Positions 1-13,130 of a stretch of 64,000 bases of DNA are shown here, one piece after another. Location: the NCBI RefSeq assembly GCF_000002425.4, contig NC_037261.1, positions 2,909,426 to 2,973,425 on the forward strand, in the 5' to 3' direction. The translations under genes were made by a program, and so were the position numbers. Within the stretch, counting starts at the first letter, position 1. Each line of letters begins with the position of its first letter. The DNA is from Physcomitrium patens (taxonomy: Eukaryota > Streptophyta > Bryopsida > Funariales > Funariaceae). Below the pieces are notes generated by a model. It did no database searches. It saw nothing but the letters and a program-made list of their open reading frames with translations, and was not told the DNA's origin.

Positions 1-841
1 GTGCCAACGCTCGCTCCGCTGCTGCTGCAATGCTTCGGGGCTTTTCGGGCTTCTCCTCCCACTTGAACGGAATGGACACAGCCAAATTATGATGTTTACG
101 GTCACTTACACGATGCTCTGATGTAGTCTCCCGTAATCCTCGCTCGACATCGTTAGCACCAGATGCTGTCGACAGAAGCTCACGAATTGTATTTCCAGAC
201 CTAGCATCGCTGTCCCGGACTCTGCAATGTTCAGTCTGCGCATCTTCAAGCTCTTCTCGAGACCGTTGAGTAATGGTGGACGTCTTTGACCCTGGCTTGA
301 GATGAATATCTTGCGGTTTGTGACTTAAGCTCGAGAAGTCACAAACTTCGTGCATTAACTCCCTCTCCTCATTCCTATACTGCGTCTCCGTCGCCGTAAT
401 TTTATTGCCGCCATGGTGGAAGTTACTGTTTCCTACGCTTCTTTGGAATGCGTAATGTTTCTCGAGCTGTCTGCAAGGTTTCAGAAATGCAAACTGAGGC
501 TGTCTCTCAATAAGCTCGTCAACTTGCTGTGCGAGAGCGTCAAAACTCCTCTCTTCAGCTCCTTCTGTCACCTTCGGCTTGATGCGATCCTCTTGGAAGC
601 CATCCCGACAATATCCTAGCTTGTTTGACTTGGCGCCCTCCGCATCGCAACTTTCCTGCAGTTCATCTTTGCCCTGCAAGCCATTCGGCCAGATTATATT
701 CTGGCCATGGCGAGCCAGCGGCCAACCTGCATCGAAGTACTCAACTGCAAGGCCTATGCTGACACACCTGGTTCTGTAATCTCGTCGAGGTGCCTCGTCG
801 TTAACTACATTGGATTGCATACTGTCCGATCCTCGGTTACA
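1..841 (-). CDS. DUF688-like plant protein, internal/3' part of gene, runs off the left edge
   Basis: One minus-strand frame is open for about 280 codons from position 841 to the window edge, with no stop. Near its downstream end (about 35-76) it encodes SIPFKWEEKPEKP. This matches the (V/I)PFxWEExPGKP signature of the plant DUF688 family, whose molecular role is not established. The preceding 250 residues are hydrophilic and rich in Glu, Arg, Ser and Gln, so probably disordered. No membrane segment or catalytic motif is visible. Base composition is near 50 percent GC, unlike the AT-rich flanks. There is no in-frame ATG near 841, so this should be an internal exon spliced to exons at higher coordinates. 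The acceptor was not resolved. Confidence is good for a real plant coding exon and moderate for the family. Confidence 0.6.
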
Positions 842-1078
842 TCAATCCGCAGATTCTTTGATTGCAGGCTGTCTTTTACAACTGTCCTCAGAACTGGAGC
901 CTGTTCAACGATTCAACGGTGCCACTCTGATTTGGTAGCTTGCAGTGAACGACTTCGGGCTTCCTCTGACTAAACTGCTCCCGGAAACGGCACTACTGAT
1001 CCTACGCATACAAGTGGCACAATGCAACACCATTGTGCTGGTAACTTCAGCTAGCGGATTAAAAGAGCCATAACTTAC

Positions 1079-1198
1079 ATTTTCAGGAGTCGGTGCTGGC
1101 TTCGGGGACTTGTGCGGTTGAGTCTGTAGGACAGCGGATGAAGAAACAATGGCTCCAGAGTTCACGGCACACTCGAGGACCGCAAGGCCGCTTCGACG
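1079..1198 (-). CDS. Candidate upstream exon of the DUF688-like gene
   Basis: A minus-strand open frame of 40 codons ends exactly at a consensus donor (GTAAGT beginning at 1078), after codons for APTPEN. Its upstream edge is an AG (TTGTAG, 1199-1204). Just beyond is a short ATG-started segment, MLDFR (1229-1243), followed by GTGAGT. Joining that segment at CGG|CGT keeps the frame, but the gap of 30 nt is far below normal plant intron length. The peptide is rich in Ser, Pro and Lys, as expected for the N-terminal part of this family. The link to the 1-841 exon is inferred from strand, spacing and composition. The acceptor between them is unclear. Confidence 0.35.
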
Positions 1199-1379
1199 CT
1201 ACAACTGATTAGATCAGAACGCACTCACCCGAAAATCCAACATGCACAGAGGGATGTTACTGAGCCTAGCCAGCGCGATATGAACAAGTCTCCAAATCAA
1301 CCTACTCCCGTCACCGTTGTAATTGATTCTGCGGTGGGCTCACAACATCATCATCAAGACGTCCCTCGTGAAGTGAATA

Positions 1380-1633
1380 ATGTCCCCGCACAACGGTACC
1401 CTCACACGTGAGATCATTCCCGCCGTGCACCACAGCAAGAAGCCTTGTAAGTAACCTAGGCGCTACAATCAAAACTCTGTCTTAAATCTCAGCTTGCTTC
1501 TACTCCCCTATCGTGGCCGAAAACTATAACGGTCTAAAGAGCTTCCCCACTTGGCTACACAGTCGCATCCTAACGAAGCTGCCCCGCAATCAAGCTGTTC
1601 AAGCATCCTGCGAAGTGCTAAACGAGCCGATCC
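1380..1633 (+). CDS. Possible short two-exon plus-strand gene, unknown function
   Basis: An ATG at 1380 opens a frame (MSPHNGTLTREII) that reaches a consensus donor GTAAGT at 1447. A textbook acceptor (pyrimidine-rich, ending CAG at 1490-1492) begins a second open segment of 47 codons, which ends at another consensus donor (GTAAGT at 1634). Phases match across the first junction. The implied 46-nt intron is too short for most plant genes, and the region also lies antisense to the DUF688-like locus. It could therefore be a chance open frame or an upstream exon of something else. No family is recognised. The third exon could not be fixed, because several acceptors between 1694 and 1733 are possible. 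Confidence 0.2.
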
Positions 1634-2141
1634 GTAAGTTTCATGCTCTGAACCTGTAACAATGTCTTAAAAGCGTGGCATGTGCGGATGCCAGTCAATG
1701 TATCCGATTAATCACAGCCAGAATGTATATCAGAGTGGCAGTTACCAATTGCAGATGCCATCAAATGGCAAGAGTGCTAGAGCGTCAGCTTCTACGTGTA
1801 GTACTGTTGAATTTCGGAAGTCACGAGCAACAATCGCTAGACATAGGCAGAGAATCTCCTCACCTTGTGGTGGTCACTAGCATAATACGCTGATTAAGTT
1901 AGCGAAAGATTAACACAGTTGCTCAAACGAATGAAAGTGAGTTCATGGCAGATATTCTTGTTTTGTTGCTGTAATGGTAGTGGTCACTGATCAGTCAGTC
2001 ACGGTTGGAATATGTGTCAACACAGGTCTGCTAACTGAACGGCTAAATTAAGGAGACGAGTACACGATTCTCCAGAGGGATCGAAGAAACCTGTCGCGAA
2101 TGCCGATCGAATTTTTGCGATGATGCTCTGCTGCAGCTCAC

Positions 2142-2254
2142 CCTGTTACTTGAATGTCGGCCTCATCAGAAGTTGTGTCAGAGGCAGAAGAATCCAACGC
2201 TTTCAGTGCCCGTATCCTGCAGTCAGACTGAGAGCCTATCTCATAGTCCTCGTC
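2142..2254 (-). CDS. Candidate acidic exon, minus strand
   Basis: The minus-strand frame gives a coherent acidic peptide containing SDTTSDEADIQ. It is bounded upstream by an AG (TAAAAG, ending at 2255) and downstream by a GTGAGC donor beginning at 2141. Length is 113 nt. Strand and composition fit a 5' exon of the same minus-strand gene as the DUF688-like exon. No start codon was assigned and no domain is recognised. Overlapping plus-strand frames here look like shadows of this exon. Confidence 0.3.
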
Positions 2255-2399
2255 CTTTTACTCATCCAATTCTTCTTTCGCTACTCAATTCAAAAGCCAG
2301 GCACTGGAATCACTCATACTGCCTGCGTTCCATCTTGACATCGGAATTTGGGTATATTTCAATCTTTCACGCGCTTCAAAGTGTACACTTGTTACCGTA

Positions 2400-4500
2400 C
2401 TAATCAAGTGCTGTGAGGATGAGCCAAATTATCTTAGACTGACTCTATGCCATTAAAGGTTTTGATGTACTGCATCTAGTAAATAATTCAAGGTGTGTCA
2501 AACCTTGAATGAACAGGCTCTAGTTCCTGAAGTTCTGGTGCTAATAATGCCTAAACTTGTTCTTTAGGTGGGTATTATGGATCAGCTCTGTATCTTATTA
2601 GATACCTTGGCAAAATGTGGTAGTGTTTGCTGAGTGGGTAAAAGGTTGTGCAGACTTAAGTCAATGAAGGTCTGCATGGGGACTTGGAAGTTCAGAGGTA
2701 GGTGCAGATTATATACAGTACCATGTTCTCATATGGGCTGATGATGGAATAAAGGCTGAGATACTTGCAAGCCAATTACTTAGGTGGGCTGTCTCTTAAC
2801 TAATACAAACTTCAAATGGGAGGCACAAGCCCACCATTTCAGGGTCTATCTCACCACAATTGATGTGATCACAACAGTTTATTGGTGAACTTAAGTCCTC
2901 ACAGTCCATGGCCAAGATTACTCCTCAAATCAGCCTTCAACAATATAGTCCATATTATTTAACCCTGTTGAATCCTTGACTCTTGAGCCCCTCCAAATTT
3001 AGTACAGATGTATCTTTGATTGACCATCTGTCATCCCTTGAATACACATTAGCATCATGCTAGTAGTCTGCTGCAATCACCAACTTACAAGATTAAGGCA
3101 GCTGCTTGTGGTACCATGGTACAAGAGCACTCTTCTATTGTAGTACTGGGCAGTGAGTGGGCCAGTCCCTCAGGCACATGCCCATGAAAAAAAAAGTATT
3201 CTGTACCAATTTGTGAATAACTATTTCAATTCTACCTGGTCCACTGCTGCTCTCAGTTACACCTGAAACTTCCTCAGCTTCAACAAGAAACTAAACTAAA
3301 AACAAACAAAAATGCCAGTGAAATGACTAAATCTAAAGCAATTCAAGACTTTGAATTTTTGTCTTGCACTAGCACTTAATCAGGTGGTTCTTTCTCCCCC
3401 AAGCTTCCCATTGTGAATGGATCTCTCATACTGATTAAAATTGGCAAGGAAACCATGTTCAGAATTATCTTTGTATTTTGTATTGCAGATCATGCCAAAG
3501 TGCAAAGTCCCACACATGAACCATTTGAAGGAGTTTCTTTATCCATGCTGAGTGTCTTCCAAGCCCTGGTTGGTTTACATGAAATGCTTTGGATGACTAC
3601 CTTGTTTGACAAGCGGACTACCAATGAGGCACCTGAACAGCATTATAAAGTAGCTACAGTATTCTCAAACATTAGCGTCAGCTGTGATTAAAGTTTGGCT
3701 TTGTTTGAGAGCAAGGGCTGCTGTAAGTCATATTAGTTATAAGTACTTTTGGATTTTTTTAATGTCACAGGGTTTTGTAGTCTACCATTATCCACTACAG
3801 GCAACTTGGAAATATTTGTGCTCCTTTACAGTTTGGGTTTTGTGTGTAGCAAAATGAATGCGTTTGCTGAGTAATAGGCTTGTTGATTTTGCTTGAAAGG
3901 GAGTATTTATGTCTGTCAATTGCACTACTTAAACAAGGAATCTTTTCAAAGCATCTATAACTGGATTTTGCAAGGGAGAACACTTCCATGATTACTCTTT
4001 GAAGTAATCAGTCATATTATCTACTGCTGTGATAGCAGTTATAAACTCAGGCTAAATGACAGGATAGCAAGGACAGCTGCACTAAGTTGTGTTAAAAAAA
4101 ATAATGTTTGCTGTAAAGATTTAAAGAATTAATGTCATGTTTTCAATAGTGCAGTTAAGTCAATTCTGAACTATGACACTTTTGCAAAATATTGGGATGA
4201 TCAAACAGTTTTTAGTTGCTGAATTTCTTAATTCAAAGGATCTTTTAGCTACTCTCTGCTTGGTTCATGCAAAGAGAGCATGTTGGCACTGTATGTCAAA
4301 CCATGACCACACAGAATATATTACAGAATGCAAAACATATACTCATTTCTAAATTAAGCCCTGGACCACTGCCTTATTAATAACACTATTCTGTAACCTT
4401 TTGCTCAGATACCTTCTGTGCACTTTTTAAAAATGCAAACCCTTCCTTTAGAACACACTTGTTTTTATTTGTTGTTTTTGTTTGTTATTGTGTTCTATAT
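2400..4500. other. Intergenic, no gene seen
   Basis: Moderately AT-rich unique-looking sequence. Short open frames (for example 3413-3691 plus and 3795-3989 minus) have no recognisable domain, convincing splice signals or coding-like composition. It may be promoter or UTR sequence of the minus-strand gene to the left. I see no repeat or mobile-element hallmark. Confidence 0.4.
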
Positions 4501-5880
4501 TTTGTTATGCTGTTTGTTGTTGTTGTTGTGTGACACACAGAGTGTTTACAGAGTACAGTGTATAAGATGAGAAAACTATGGCAAAGTACAAAGAATAGAG
4601 CGAGAAGAAAGGGCCATCAAAAAAACAAACATGGCAAGGTAATAATACAATTTAGAAGAACAAGAAAAAGATAAGCTTATAATACTGTAACTTTATAAGG
4701 TAAATAACTCCTAGAAGATGTAGTTGCAATAGAATGAAAGCCTTTACTCTAATTGTAGCATTAAACTATACACGATAAATTACTAATTAATTCTTTTATT
4801 AAAAAAAATGTACAGTAAACTTTACAATCAAGAAGTAGCACATATGCAATGAAATCAAGAATCAAGTACTTATGTAATTATACAATATAATTAATTCACA
4901 AGAAGTAATTGTATAAAGAAACCAAAAACATTCCAGAACAAGGATTAGTAACAGGAAGAAATTTGTAAGTAGATCAAAATTGAGTTAATTAGAATTAAGT
5001 TGTAATTGAAGCAAAAAACCATAAAGAATAAAATATTGCCAAAAGAAAGAGGTCTAGGAATCATCTTTTAAAAAAGAGATATCATAAAATAAAAATCATA
5101 ATAAGATTAAAAAAAGTTAATAAGTAAAAAAAGATAAAAAAGGTCAAAGTACTAAGATGTTGAACAGCTTTAGAATCAATTAATATTGTTAAATATTTAT
5201 TTAGACATGTATTTAATATAATTTAGATAGGCAAGTAAGAAATAAAATAAGAAAATTTCAAATTATTTAAGAGTTTGTAATTATGGATTTTAGGTAGGTA
5301 ATGGTCATATTTATTGGAATTATGTGTAGCAAAGGAATAAGAGAGTTTTTGTTGGAATAGTGTAAAGGTAAAATTCATCTCTTAATCTAAATTACAAGGT
5401 GATCTCAATTAAGATTTTTTTGTAATAAGTGGTGTGAAGTAAAAATCTCAAATAATTTAAAAGAAAAAAAAGGGTGAGAAGAAGAAAGAAAAAGAAGGAA
5501 AAAAAAAATCAAAAAAATACACACTTCAAAACTAAACAAAGTTTGTTCACTAGATTTTAACTTGATAAATAATAAAAGATAAAATATAAAAATATAAATT
5601 TTGTATGTAATTTCTTATCTTTCCATTGTTGTAAAAATAAATAAATAAAATTTACTATTAAAAAATTATAATAATTTATATAACAGAAATAAAAAATTAA
5701 TAAATGAATAAAACAATTAACATTTATCTCAAGTATAATTTGATTATGTGATTATGAATTTGAATCTCACTAAGACTCAAAAGTATCTTGTAAGATGTTC
5801 CAAAGTGATTGCAAGACCTTAGTCTTATCTTCCTAATTACCTCTAAGATGCTACAATTTATATAAGACTTATGCTCCCCT
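4500..5880. other. AT-rich stretch, nothing recognisable
   Basis: Poly-A/T-rich sequence with almost no CpG and no open frame of note. It may be decayed transposon, possibly the 5' part of the LINE that becomes recognisable further right, but no motif supports this. Confidence 0.4.
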
Positions 5881-5991
5881 AAGTTCATACTAGTTATTAA
5901 TAAGTCTAGTTTCTCTTAAGTTCTTACTAGTTATTAATAAGTATAGTTTCTCTTAAGTTCTTACTAGTTATTAATAAGTCTAGTTTCTCTT
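5881..5991. repeat. Tandem repeat, 37-bp unit, three copies
   Basis: Three consecutive copies of a 37-bp unit beginning AAGTTC and containing ACTAGTTATTAATAAG, at 5881, 5918 and 5955. They differ at only a few bases. Confidence 0.9.
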
Positions 5992-7499
5992 AGTAAAATC
6001 ACTTTACTTACAAATTTAAATTTACTATAGTGTTTTAAAACATCCAACTTGGATGAAAATCTGATGGAGTCTATGAATCTTTCTCTAATTTATAAAGGCT
6101 TCTAAGAGTAAAAAAGCTTTAAAATATATTTTAATAATAATTCAAAAAATTATATATAAGCTGTAAAGAAATTCTAAAAGGTCTTATAATATATCTAAGG
6201 TTCTAATAAAAAATAAAGCTACTTATACATCTTAGTATTCATTTTTAGCAACAAAGTCAATTAATCAATCATAAATCTTATTTTAAATATAAATTATTAA
6301 AAAATTATGATATTATTTTTAGTACTCTTTTTACCTATTAATTTTTATTTACATGTTTTTAATAAGTAGTAAATATAAGTAAAAGGCTATTTTAAATATT
6401 GGTCTCACAAACTAAACATAAATTATTATAAAGAAGAAAATAACATAAAAGTACTATATTAAGTAAAAAAATTACTTTCAAGACTTTCTAAGATTTTAAT
6501 TTTATAATTTCTTATATAATAATATTCTTATCACTATTAGAACATTTTAATTCTTAATAAATAGTTATAAAATAAAATAAATTCTATAAACTAATAATTT
6601 TTATGTAAATAATATTAAAATACTATTAGCAAATCTACCAATTATGATACATTTTTGGAACTCAAAAATGCAAAAGAGATTTGGATCTATTAAAAAAGTG
6701 GATTAAAGATTTTTTTAAAAAAACATACCAAGAATCTAGCTAGGTTAATTACATCAATTTAGATTTTTAATAAAACCTGATGGTTTCTTAAAAATTAGAA
6801 ATTTCTTAAAGAAGTTTTGATAACTTTATGATCACAAATAGATCTAATCTACAATTTAGGAGGTTTTAAAAATTATTCCAAAAATAGAAATCGTTTTTTT
6901 TTTAAATAATCTAATTTTATATATTTAATTGATACTTATCTCTATTTAATTAATTAATTTTTAATTTTCTTTTTCCATTTAATATACATGGAATAGGTTT
7001 GTAAGAGGTTTTAAAATAAGACAAAGGCAATGCTTCTATTGCAAAATGTACATTTTATTTGGTAGGTATCTGAAATATTTGATAAATGATTTTTAAAGAG
7101 GTTTATCAGATTTAGTATTTAGATTGATAAAACAACAAATATACTTGTGTTTAATTAGATCTTAGTAAAATATCAATATATTATTTTTATTAAAATTTAA
7201 AATCATTTAGAAGATTAGTAATTTCTAATTTTTCCTATTATTATTATATTTATATTCAAAAAATTATAAAAACTAATATCACAACAATATTTGACTATTC
7301 CAATTATTATACAAAACAAGCAATGATTAAACATTAACAATACAAGTACTTAAAAAATAGAAAACCAAAATTCCTATAGCTCAATTGAGATCAATTATAT
7401 AATTTTAATGACTTGATTATTATAGAGATTGTGTAGCATCAAACAAAAGAATTAATGTAGAACTAATTAATAAAGTAGCTTATATATTCTTGTAGTTAG

Positions 7500-10400
7500 A
7501 TTCTATTGTTCATAACACTCAAGTTTTGAGTAGTGTTTCACAACTTTTATATGCTCACCAATCTAAAGAAGTGCAACTTGCACTTTTTTTGCAACTTTGC
7601 AAGAGACTCATTTAAATAACAACCAAATTACAATGCCTTTGAATAAGAATCTCATAGATAGAAATCCACCTTGCATGCAACATTTTTAAGACCTAATGTG
7701 CAACAAATTTTTAAACCACAATAAAACAATTTTTGTTAATATAATTTATAATATTTATATTTATAATAATGTGGAAGGTTTTATATGTTACAAAAGCCTA
7801 GTTAGAAAAAAATCATAAAAATGGAATAATAAGCTTAGACACAATTATAATAATTTTAATAATCAATATTTAGTTTTTAAGACTAATGTATAAATTATTC
7901 TTTTATTTAAATCAGTTACTTATTAAAAAAAATTTAATATTATCTTGTAGGTAGAAGAAGTATGAAAAAAACGTCATAACTTTTAGTGATTTATATAGAA
8001 ATTAGATTTTTTTAGTTGATTTAAATTAATTTTATTATCATAATATATTATAAAGATAGGATAAGATAGTAAAAATTGATATTATCATTTTTAAAAAATA
8101 TATTTTTAAAAATAATTTATTATAAATTTATTTTAAAATGATTAAAAATTCTTAGTACATATTTTTAATACTTTGGTAAAAGTGGTTTTACCACTTTGAG
8201 AGGCTATTATAGAGAATTAGAAAAAAGTTTGAAGGTCTTGCAAAAATCTAAGACAAACTAGAGTTTTAAAATACTAAGGTGAAGTCAAAATTATAAAAAA
8301 AAATAAATAAATAAATAAAGATTTTACTAATAATCACTAAATCACTATGTAGAGTAGTACTTGTAAGAAGAAAGGTGCATATTTTCCATTTGAATTGAAA
8401 CACTTTGGATGTAGGTGGAACAATAAGATTAAGGCCTTGTGGCCCTTCTAAAAAATCTATACAATAATTTGTGAGAATTTGTGAGATTCAAACTATTGAA
8501 TCTTTAGATAAGTTATTCTTGAGATAAAATCTATTTATTTAAATTTTATTTCTTAATTTTTATCTTTATATCTTTATCACTTAGTCATGGTAATTTAGAA
8601 TCATATATTATTTATTTTATTTAATATATATAATAATTTTTAAATTAAATAAATTTATTAAGTAAAAATCAAGTAATAAAATTGGAATGAATTTTGAATT
8701 GCATATTTATTTATTACTTATTTTGTCATTTTTTTCTTATTTCTTGTTAGTTTTATTTTTCAATTCATACTACTAATTCAAAACAACTTTTAATATATAA
8801 CATCTTGTAATTTTGGTTGAAGGATAAATTTTACTTTGATTGCTCTTATGACTAAAAGCTACATTCTTTATTTTAAATGTTGAGCTTAAATATGTCAAAG
8901 ATAATGATAATGTTGGTGCAAGAGGTGTTTTTATTTTTATTTTTTTAAGATTAAGTATCTTATACCTATATTTAGATCCTTCTTAAATAATAGGCTATTA
9001 TAGATTATCCTTGAAGATATTCTTAGAAATAAAATAAGATTAAATAATATTTGTATATGTATTATATGAATATAATTAAGTAAACTATCAATTTTTTGTA
9101 GATAGATCTTGTATAGAGAGTAAAAATTGGAAAGTCAAAGAATTAGAACTAAAGTTTATTGAAAAATAGCAGAAGATATATACAAAAAAAAAATTTGTAT
9201 GATGGTTGGAGATAACACTTCTTTCAAAAAGATAATGCTCTTTCTATAAAAATTATGAGTTAAAAATGATTGCTATTTAACTTATTCTAATCTCTACAAG
9301 AAATCTTGTACATTGATAGAAACTAATTTAACTCATCATAAAATGGTAGATAATTTATAAAAAAATAATATTTCTTTTATTAATACTACTTTGATTTAAC
9401 TACTATTTTTTTCTAAGTTAGATGATGCTATATCAATGATGGTTATAATAAAGATTCAAGGGCAAAAAAATCATCATTAAAAATTTCAAAGTATATAAGA
9501 GTGTTATTAAAAAATATTATTTCAATGTGATTTGTTGGAGTTTAAAAAGAGGTTCTTTACTTAATAACATAATCTAAGAGATCATTATACTTTTTCATAA
9601 AAGAGGCTAAAGATACATGTTGAGTAACTAAAGACCAATTATACTCTTGAATTTGGTGCAAAAAATTTATATAAAAGTATTTTAAATTTATCTATACCTA
9701 ATGCTTATAGAAATTATCAATTAAGACAAAGTTTCTTCTCTCTACTTTCAATACATTTTAGATAATATTTTGGCTATCTAAAAAACCATTTAATAAAAAA
9801 TAATCTTTAGAAACCTCCATTACTATTAAAATTAGATTTTTCGAAGGCATACAACAATGTCTTATAGCATTTCTTATTTTTAGTTACAAAAATAATTGGC
9901 TTTCATAAGATGTTTAATTTTTTTGGTTAAAACAACTATTTCTAGAACCATAGCTAATATTATAATTAATTATATTTACTCTAAGCCCTTTTTATATATA
10001 TAGTATCATACAATTAGGTTGTTTGTTGATATCTTATCTCTTCTTCTTTGTAGATAAAACTTCAAGTTTAGTCTTTTGTGTAGGCTTAGATAGATACAAA
10101 TTTAAGAATATTAAACTTTTACACAAAAAAATACAACAAATAACATATCAATATGTTAGTAATACCATTTTATTTATAAAAAAGAGAATTTTTTTTGTAT
10201 GAAATCATTATGATTTTGGTATAATTCAAACTTACTTTAGATTTGAATATTAGTTAGAACAAAAAATATGTTATGTTAGTAGTACATGAACATGTCTAAA
10301 CCATCATGTATCAACTTTTCTTTAATGAAATTGAATCAAAGCTTATAGTATTAGAAAATATTTATGAACACCTTTTGGTTTCTTTATTGATATAAGAGAT

Positions 10401-11124
10401 TTAAATTATCTTTTTCATATCTAAAATTCAAAATAAATTATATTATTAATACAATATTAAAATAAATATTATTAAAAAAAAGAACTAGTATAAAAAAATT
10501 ATTTTATAATCTTTGTATTATTTATAAGCAATTTAGACTTATTTTACTAAAGAAACTTATAAAATTTAAATTTTTAGTAAACAAATATCCTTTGCAAATA
10601 GTTGATCTTAAACATTCTCTATATTAATTGAAATCACATGTTGCAAGCCAATAAATGATAGAAGTATAGATATAATCAATCTAAAAGAAGTTTTAATGAC
10701 ACTTCTAACCAAATAAATCATTACAAATTTATAACGTAAACATGCTAAGCTTAAATTTTTTCTGAAATATAAGAAATTGAGAATAATTTTATACCAAGAA
10801 AAAAAAAATTAGCAACAAGGTCTTAGCTAGATCTTTTTTTTACATAACAAGTGACATACAAGATCTAAAAATTACACTAAAATTGCAAAAGTTTTGTATT
10901 TTATGGTACAATATTTCTATATTTAGCCTCCAAAGTCCTTCTACTTATTATGATATAGATTTCTTTAATGGGATCAAAAATATCTTCTAATTATTTTTTT
11001 AATCACATTAGAGCATTTCTATTATACTAAAATAATATGCAAAGAATCTATGCATATCAATACTTTGGAAATATTAGGACTAAATATTCTCTTCAAGAAA
11101 TTAATAAGAAATTTGGAAGAATTT

Positions 11125-11166
<42 letters not shown>

Positions 11167-11294
11167 TAATATTATCATTTATAAGTCTTCTAATATCTAA
11201 CAAAGATGATTAGATTAAATTATATAATATAATAGAAGATAAATAACAAATAGAGATATTCCAAATTTATATACTAAGTATTATTTAGGAAGAA

Positions 11295-11337
<43 letters not shown>

Positions 11338-12000
11338 ATCACAATCTAAGAAGTTAAAGCTATATTAAATTAGCTTTTAATTACAAATACTACATTGAGA
11401 TAAAGAAGCATTTAAGAAGATTAAGAAAATTTTAGACTTTAAGCCATCTTATAGTCCTTTTATATTGGCTTGTTTTGCATAAATTTTAAATGTACTATTT
11501 ATAACAAACAACATTTCAGAAAATTCAAATCTCTTCAAGTTTTCCTATATTCTATATAATACAATAAATTTTAAACTTTTCAATTATAGATGGAATACCA
11601 ATAAAGAATTTATATATTACATAGTCTAATTAGACAAACAATTTTTAAATCCAAAGCCAATAGATTGGAATTTAGGAAGGAAAAAATAGCAAGGTACTTC
11701 AAAATTTAATTAAACTTTTAAATATAAGATGTTTGATCTATGAATTGTTCTATAAAAGAAGTCATCTTTATGTAGTTGAATTTGCATAAGAGTTTGGCAG
11801 TAAATGTTTGGAAGATTCATAAGTATTCTAACATCTTGGCTTTAAGCCTTCTTTGTGATTAACAAATTTGAGAAATAATATTACATTTATTTTTGGATTG
11901 TGAGTATGAAGTTAAGATTTGAAATTGGATAACCTCTCTATTATATAATTAATTTTTGGATATAGAAATTAGACACCTTGAGATACTATTTTAAGAAACC
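7500..12000 (+). mobile_element. Decayed LINE (non-LTR retrotransposon), ORF2 remnant
   Basis: Plus-strand remnants appear in the order expected of a plant LINE ORF2. First comes an APE-type endonuclease piece, with QETHLNNN at 7600-7620 following a hydrophobic strand. Next is a reverse transcriptase: residues matching NWRPI, the YILDNIL segment and KLDFSKAYDNV lie at about 9620-9870, and the catalytic YADD box is replaced by Y-V-S-N at 10152-10163. Last is a C-terminal zf-RVT piece reading LHLFLDCEYEVKI at about 11880-11925. Stops and shifts are frequent in every frame and the mutations are dominated by C-to-T and G-to-A, so the copy is old and dead. Its 5' end may lie as far left as about 5.7 kb, and its 3' end is somewhere between 12.0 and 12.5 kb. 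Target duplications were not found. Family assignment within plant LINEs is inferred. Confidence 0.7.
11126..11331. repeat. Two (TA)n microsatellites inside the LINE
   Basis: Runs of alternating AT lie at about 11126-11162 and 11299-11331. Similar runs occur at about 15405-15426 and 47358-47392. Confidence 0.9.
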
Positions 12001-12239
12001 AAGCCATTCTTGTTATTCTTTATCTATTCTATTTCAAATATTTCAATGTTATCTTGTCTTTTCTTAAGGATCTATTTTTGTAGCACAAATTGATCCAATG
12101 CAATGCAAAAATATTTAAAAAGGAGAAATGCAATGTATTTAAAGTACAAAAAATAGTATGGATGGATATCATCAAACATGAAAAAATCACATGGAAAATA
12201 ATAGAAATAAGAATGAGATAACAACCAAAACTTGGCACA

Positions 12240-13130
12240 TATTTTCTACATTATGAGAAAGAAGTTGGATAGAAAAAATATACTAGGATCTAGAAATGAT
12301 AATACCATCAAATATCATGATATAATTACATTGTGCTAGATTGTAATTCATTTGGCATCAAACCTTCAACCATAGTAAGATAATTAGATGTTGAACATCT
12401 ACAAGCTCTATTATTTTCCTGAGGAACTAGGTATAAGATATTAGTATCATGATTTTTGTGCTTTATTATTAATTTTTAGAATCACGTGAATTGAGAATGC
12501 AGTGGTGTTAGCATTGATGCATTTATTTAATATAAAAATTATATTATTACCATTATCATTATGTTCGAGCACAAACGTAGGTCCTTTCCGTTAACTTGTA
12601 AATCAGTCAGTAAGTCAACAACTGACTTTTAATCAATGATCTGAAGTACAGTATAAAGCATAAAAATTGCAGTAGTAGTTAAGTGACAACCTCTACGTCA
12701 AATATGCTCAGGAGAAGACAAGCTTGGCAGATTAGCTAGCACTGTTCACAGATTTTTAAATCCCTTGCAACTTCAGTGGGTGGAGAAGTTTGATAAACTC
12801 TACAGAATGATATAATGCAGAAAATATTGGGGATGTTCATTAGTCCCTGTGCAATTATTCTGGACGCAGCCAGGTAACGGCCATGCTGCAGATTCCTCGT
12901 TTCCAGGATCCATGTAAGAGCCCAGGATTCTCAAAGTCAAGACATATGATGCACAAAAAGCATGATGAATATTACAGCACTGATTGAGCTCCTCTGACAG
13001 TTGTCCAGTGCATGTATATTTCATTGCATAGTTTGTTCTGTGTACATGCTTGCAAAAACAATTAAAAAACACTTAAAAACACTTTCGAGCCCCACAAAGG
13101 TCTAGTTATAGTCCCGGTGATCCTGATCTC
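12240..13130. other. Transition from AT-rich repeat to a gene-like island, no gene assigned
   Basis: The left part is probably LINE 3' sequence. After about 12.55 kb, base composition becomes ordinary. A minus-strand open frame of 90 codons (12800-13072) has no recognisable domain and no splice context that I could support. Confidence 0.35.

Noticed and set aside
3413-3691. Plus-strand open frame of 92 codons
   Set aside because: Starts in low-complexity AT-rich sequence, has no domain and no coding-like bias, and there are no splice signals around it.
5881-5991. Possible CRISPR-like array
   Set aside because: The 37-bp units are back to back without spacers, in eukaryotic AT-rich DNA. A simple tandem repeat.
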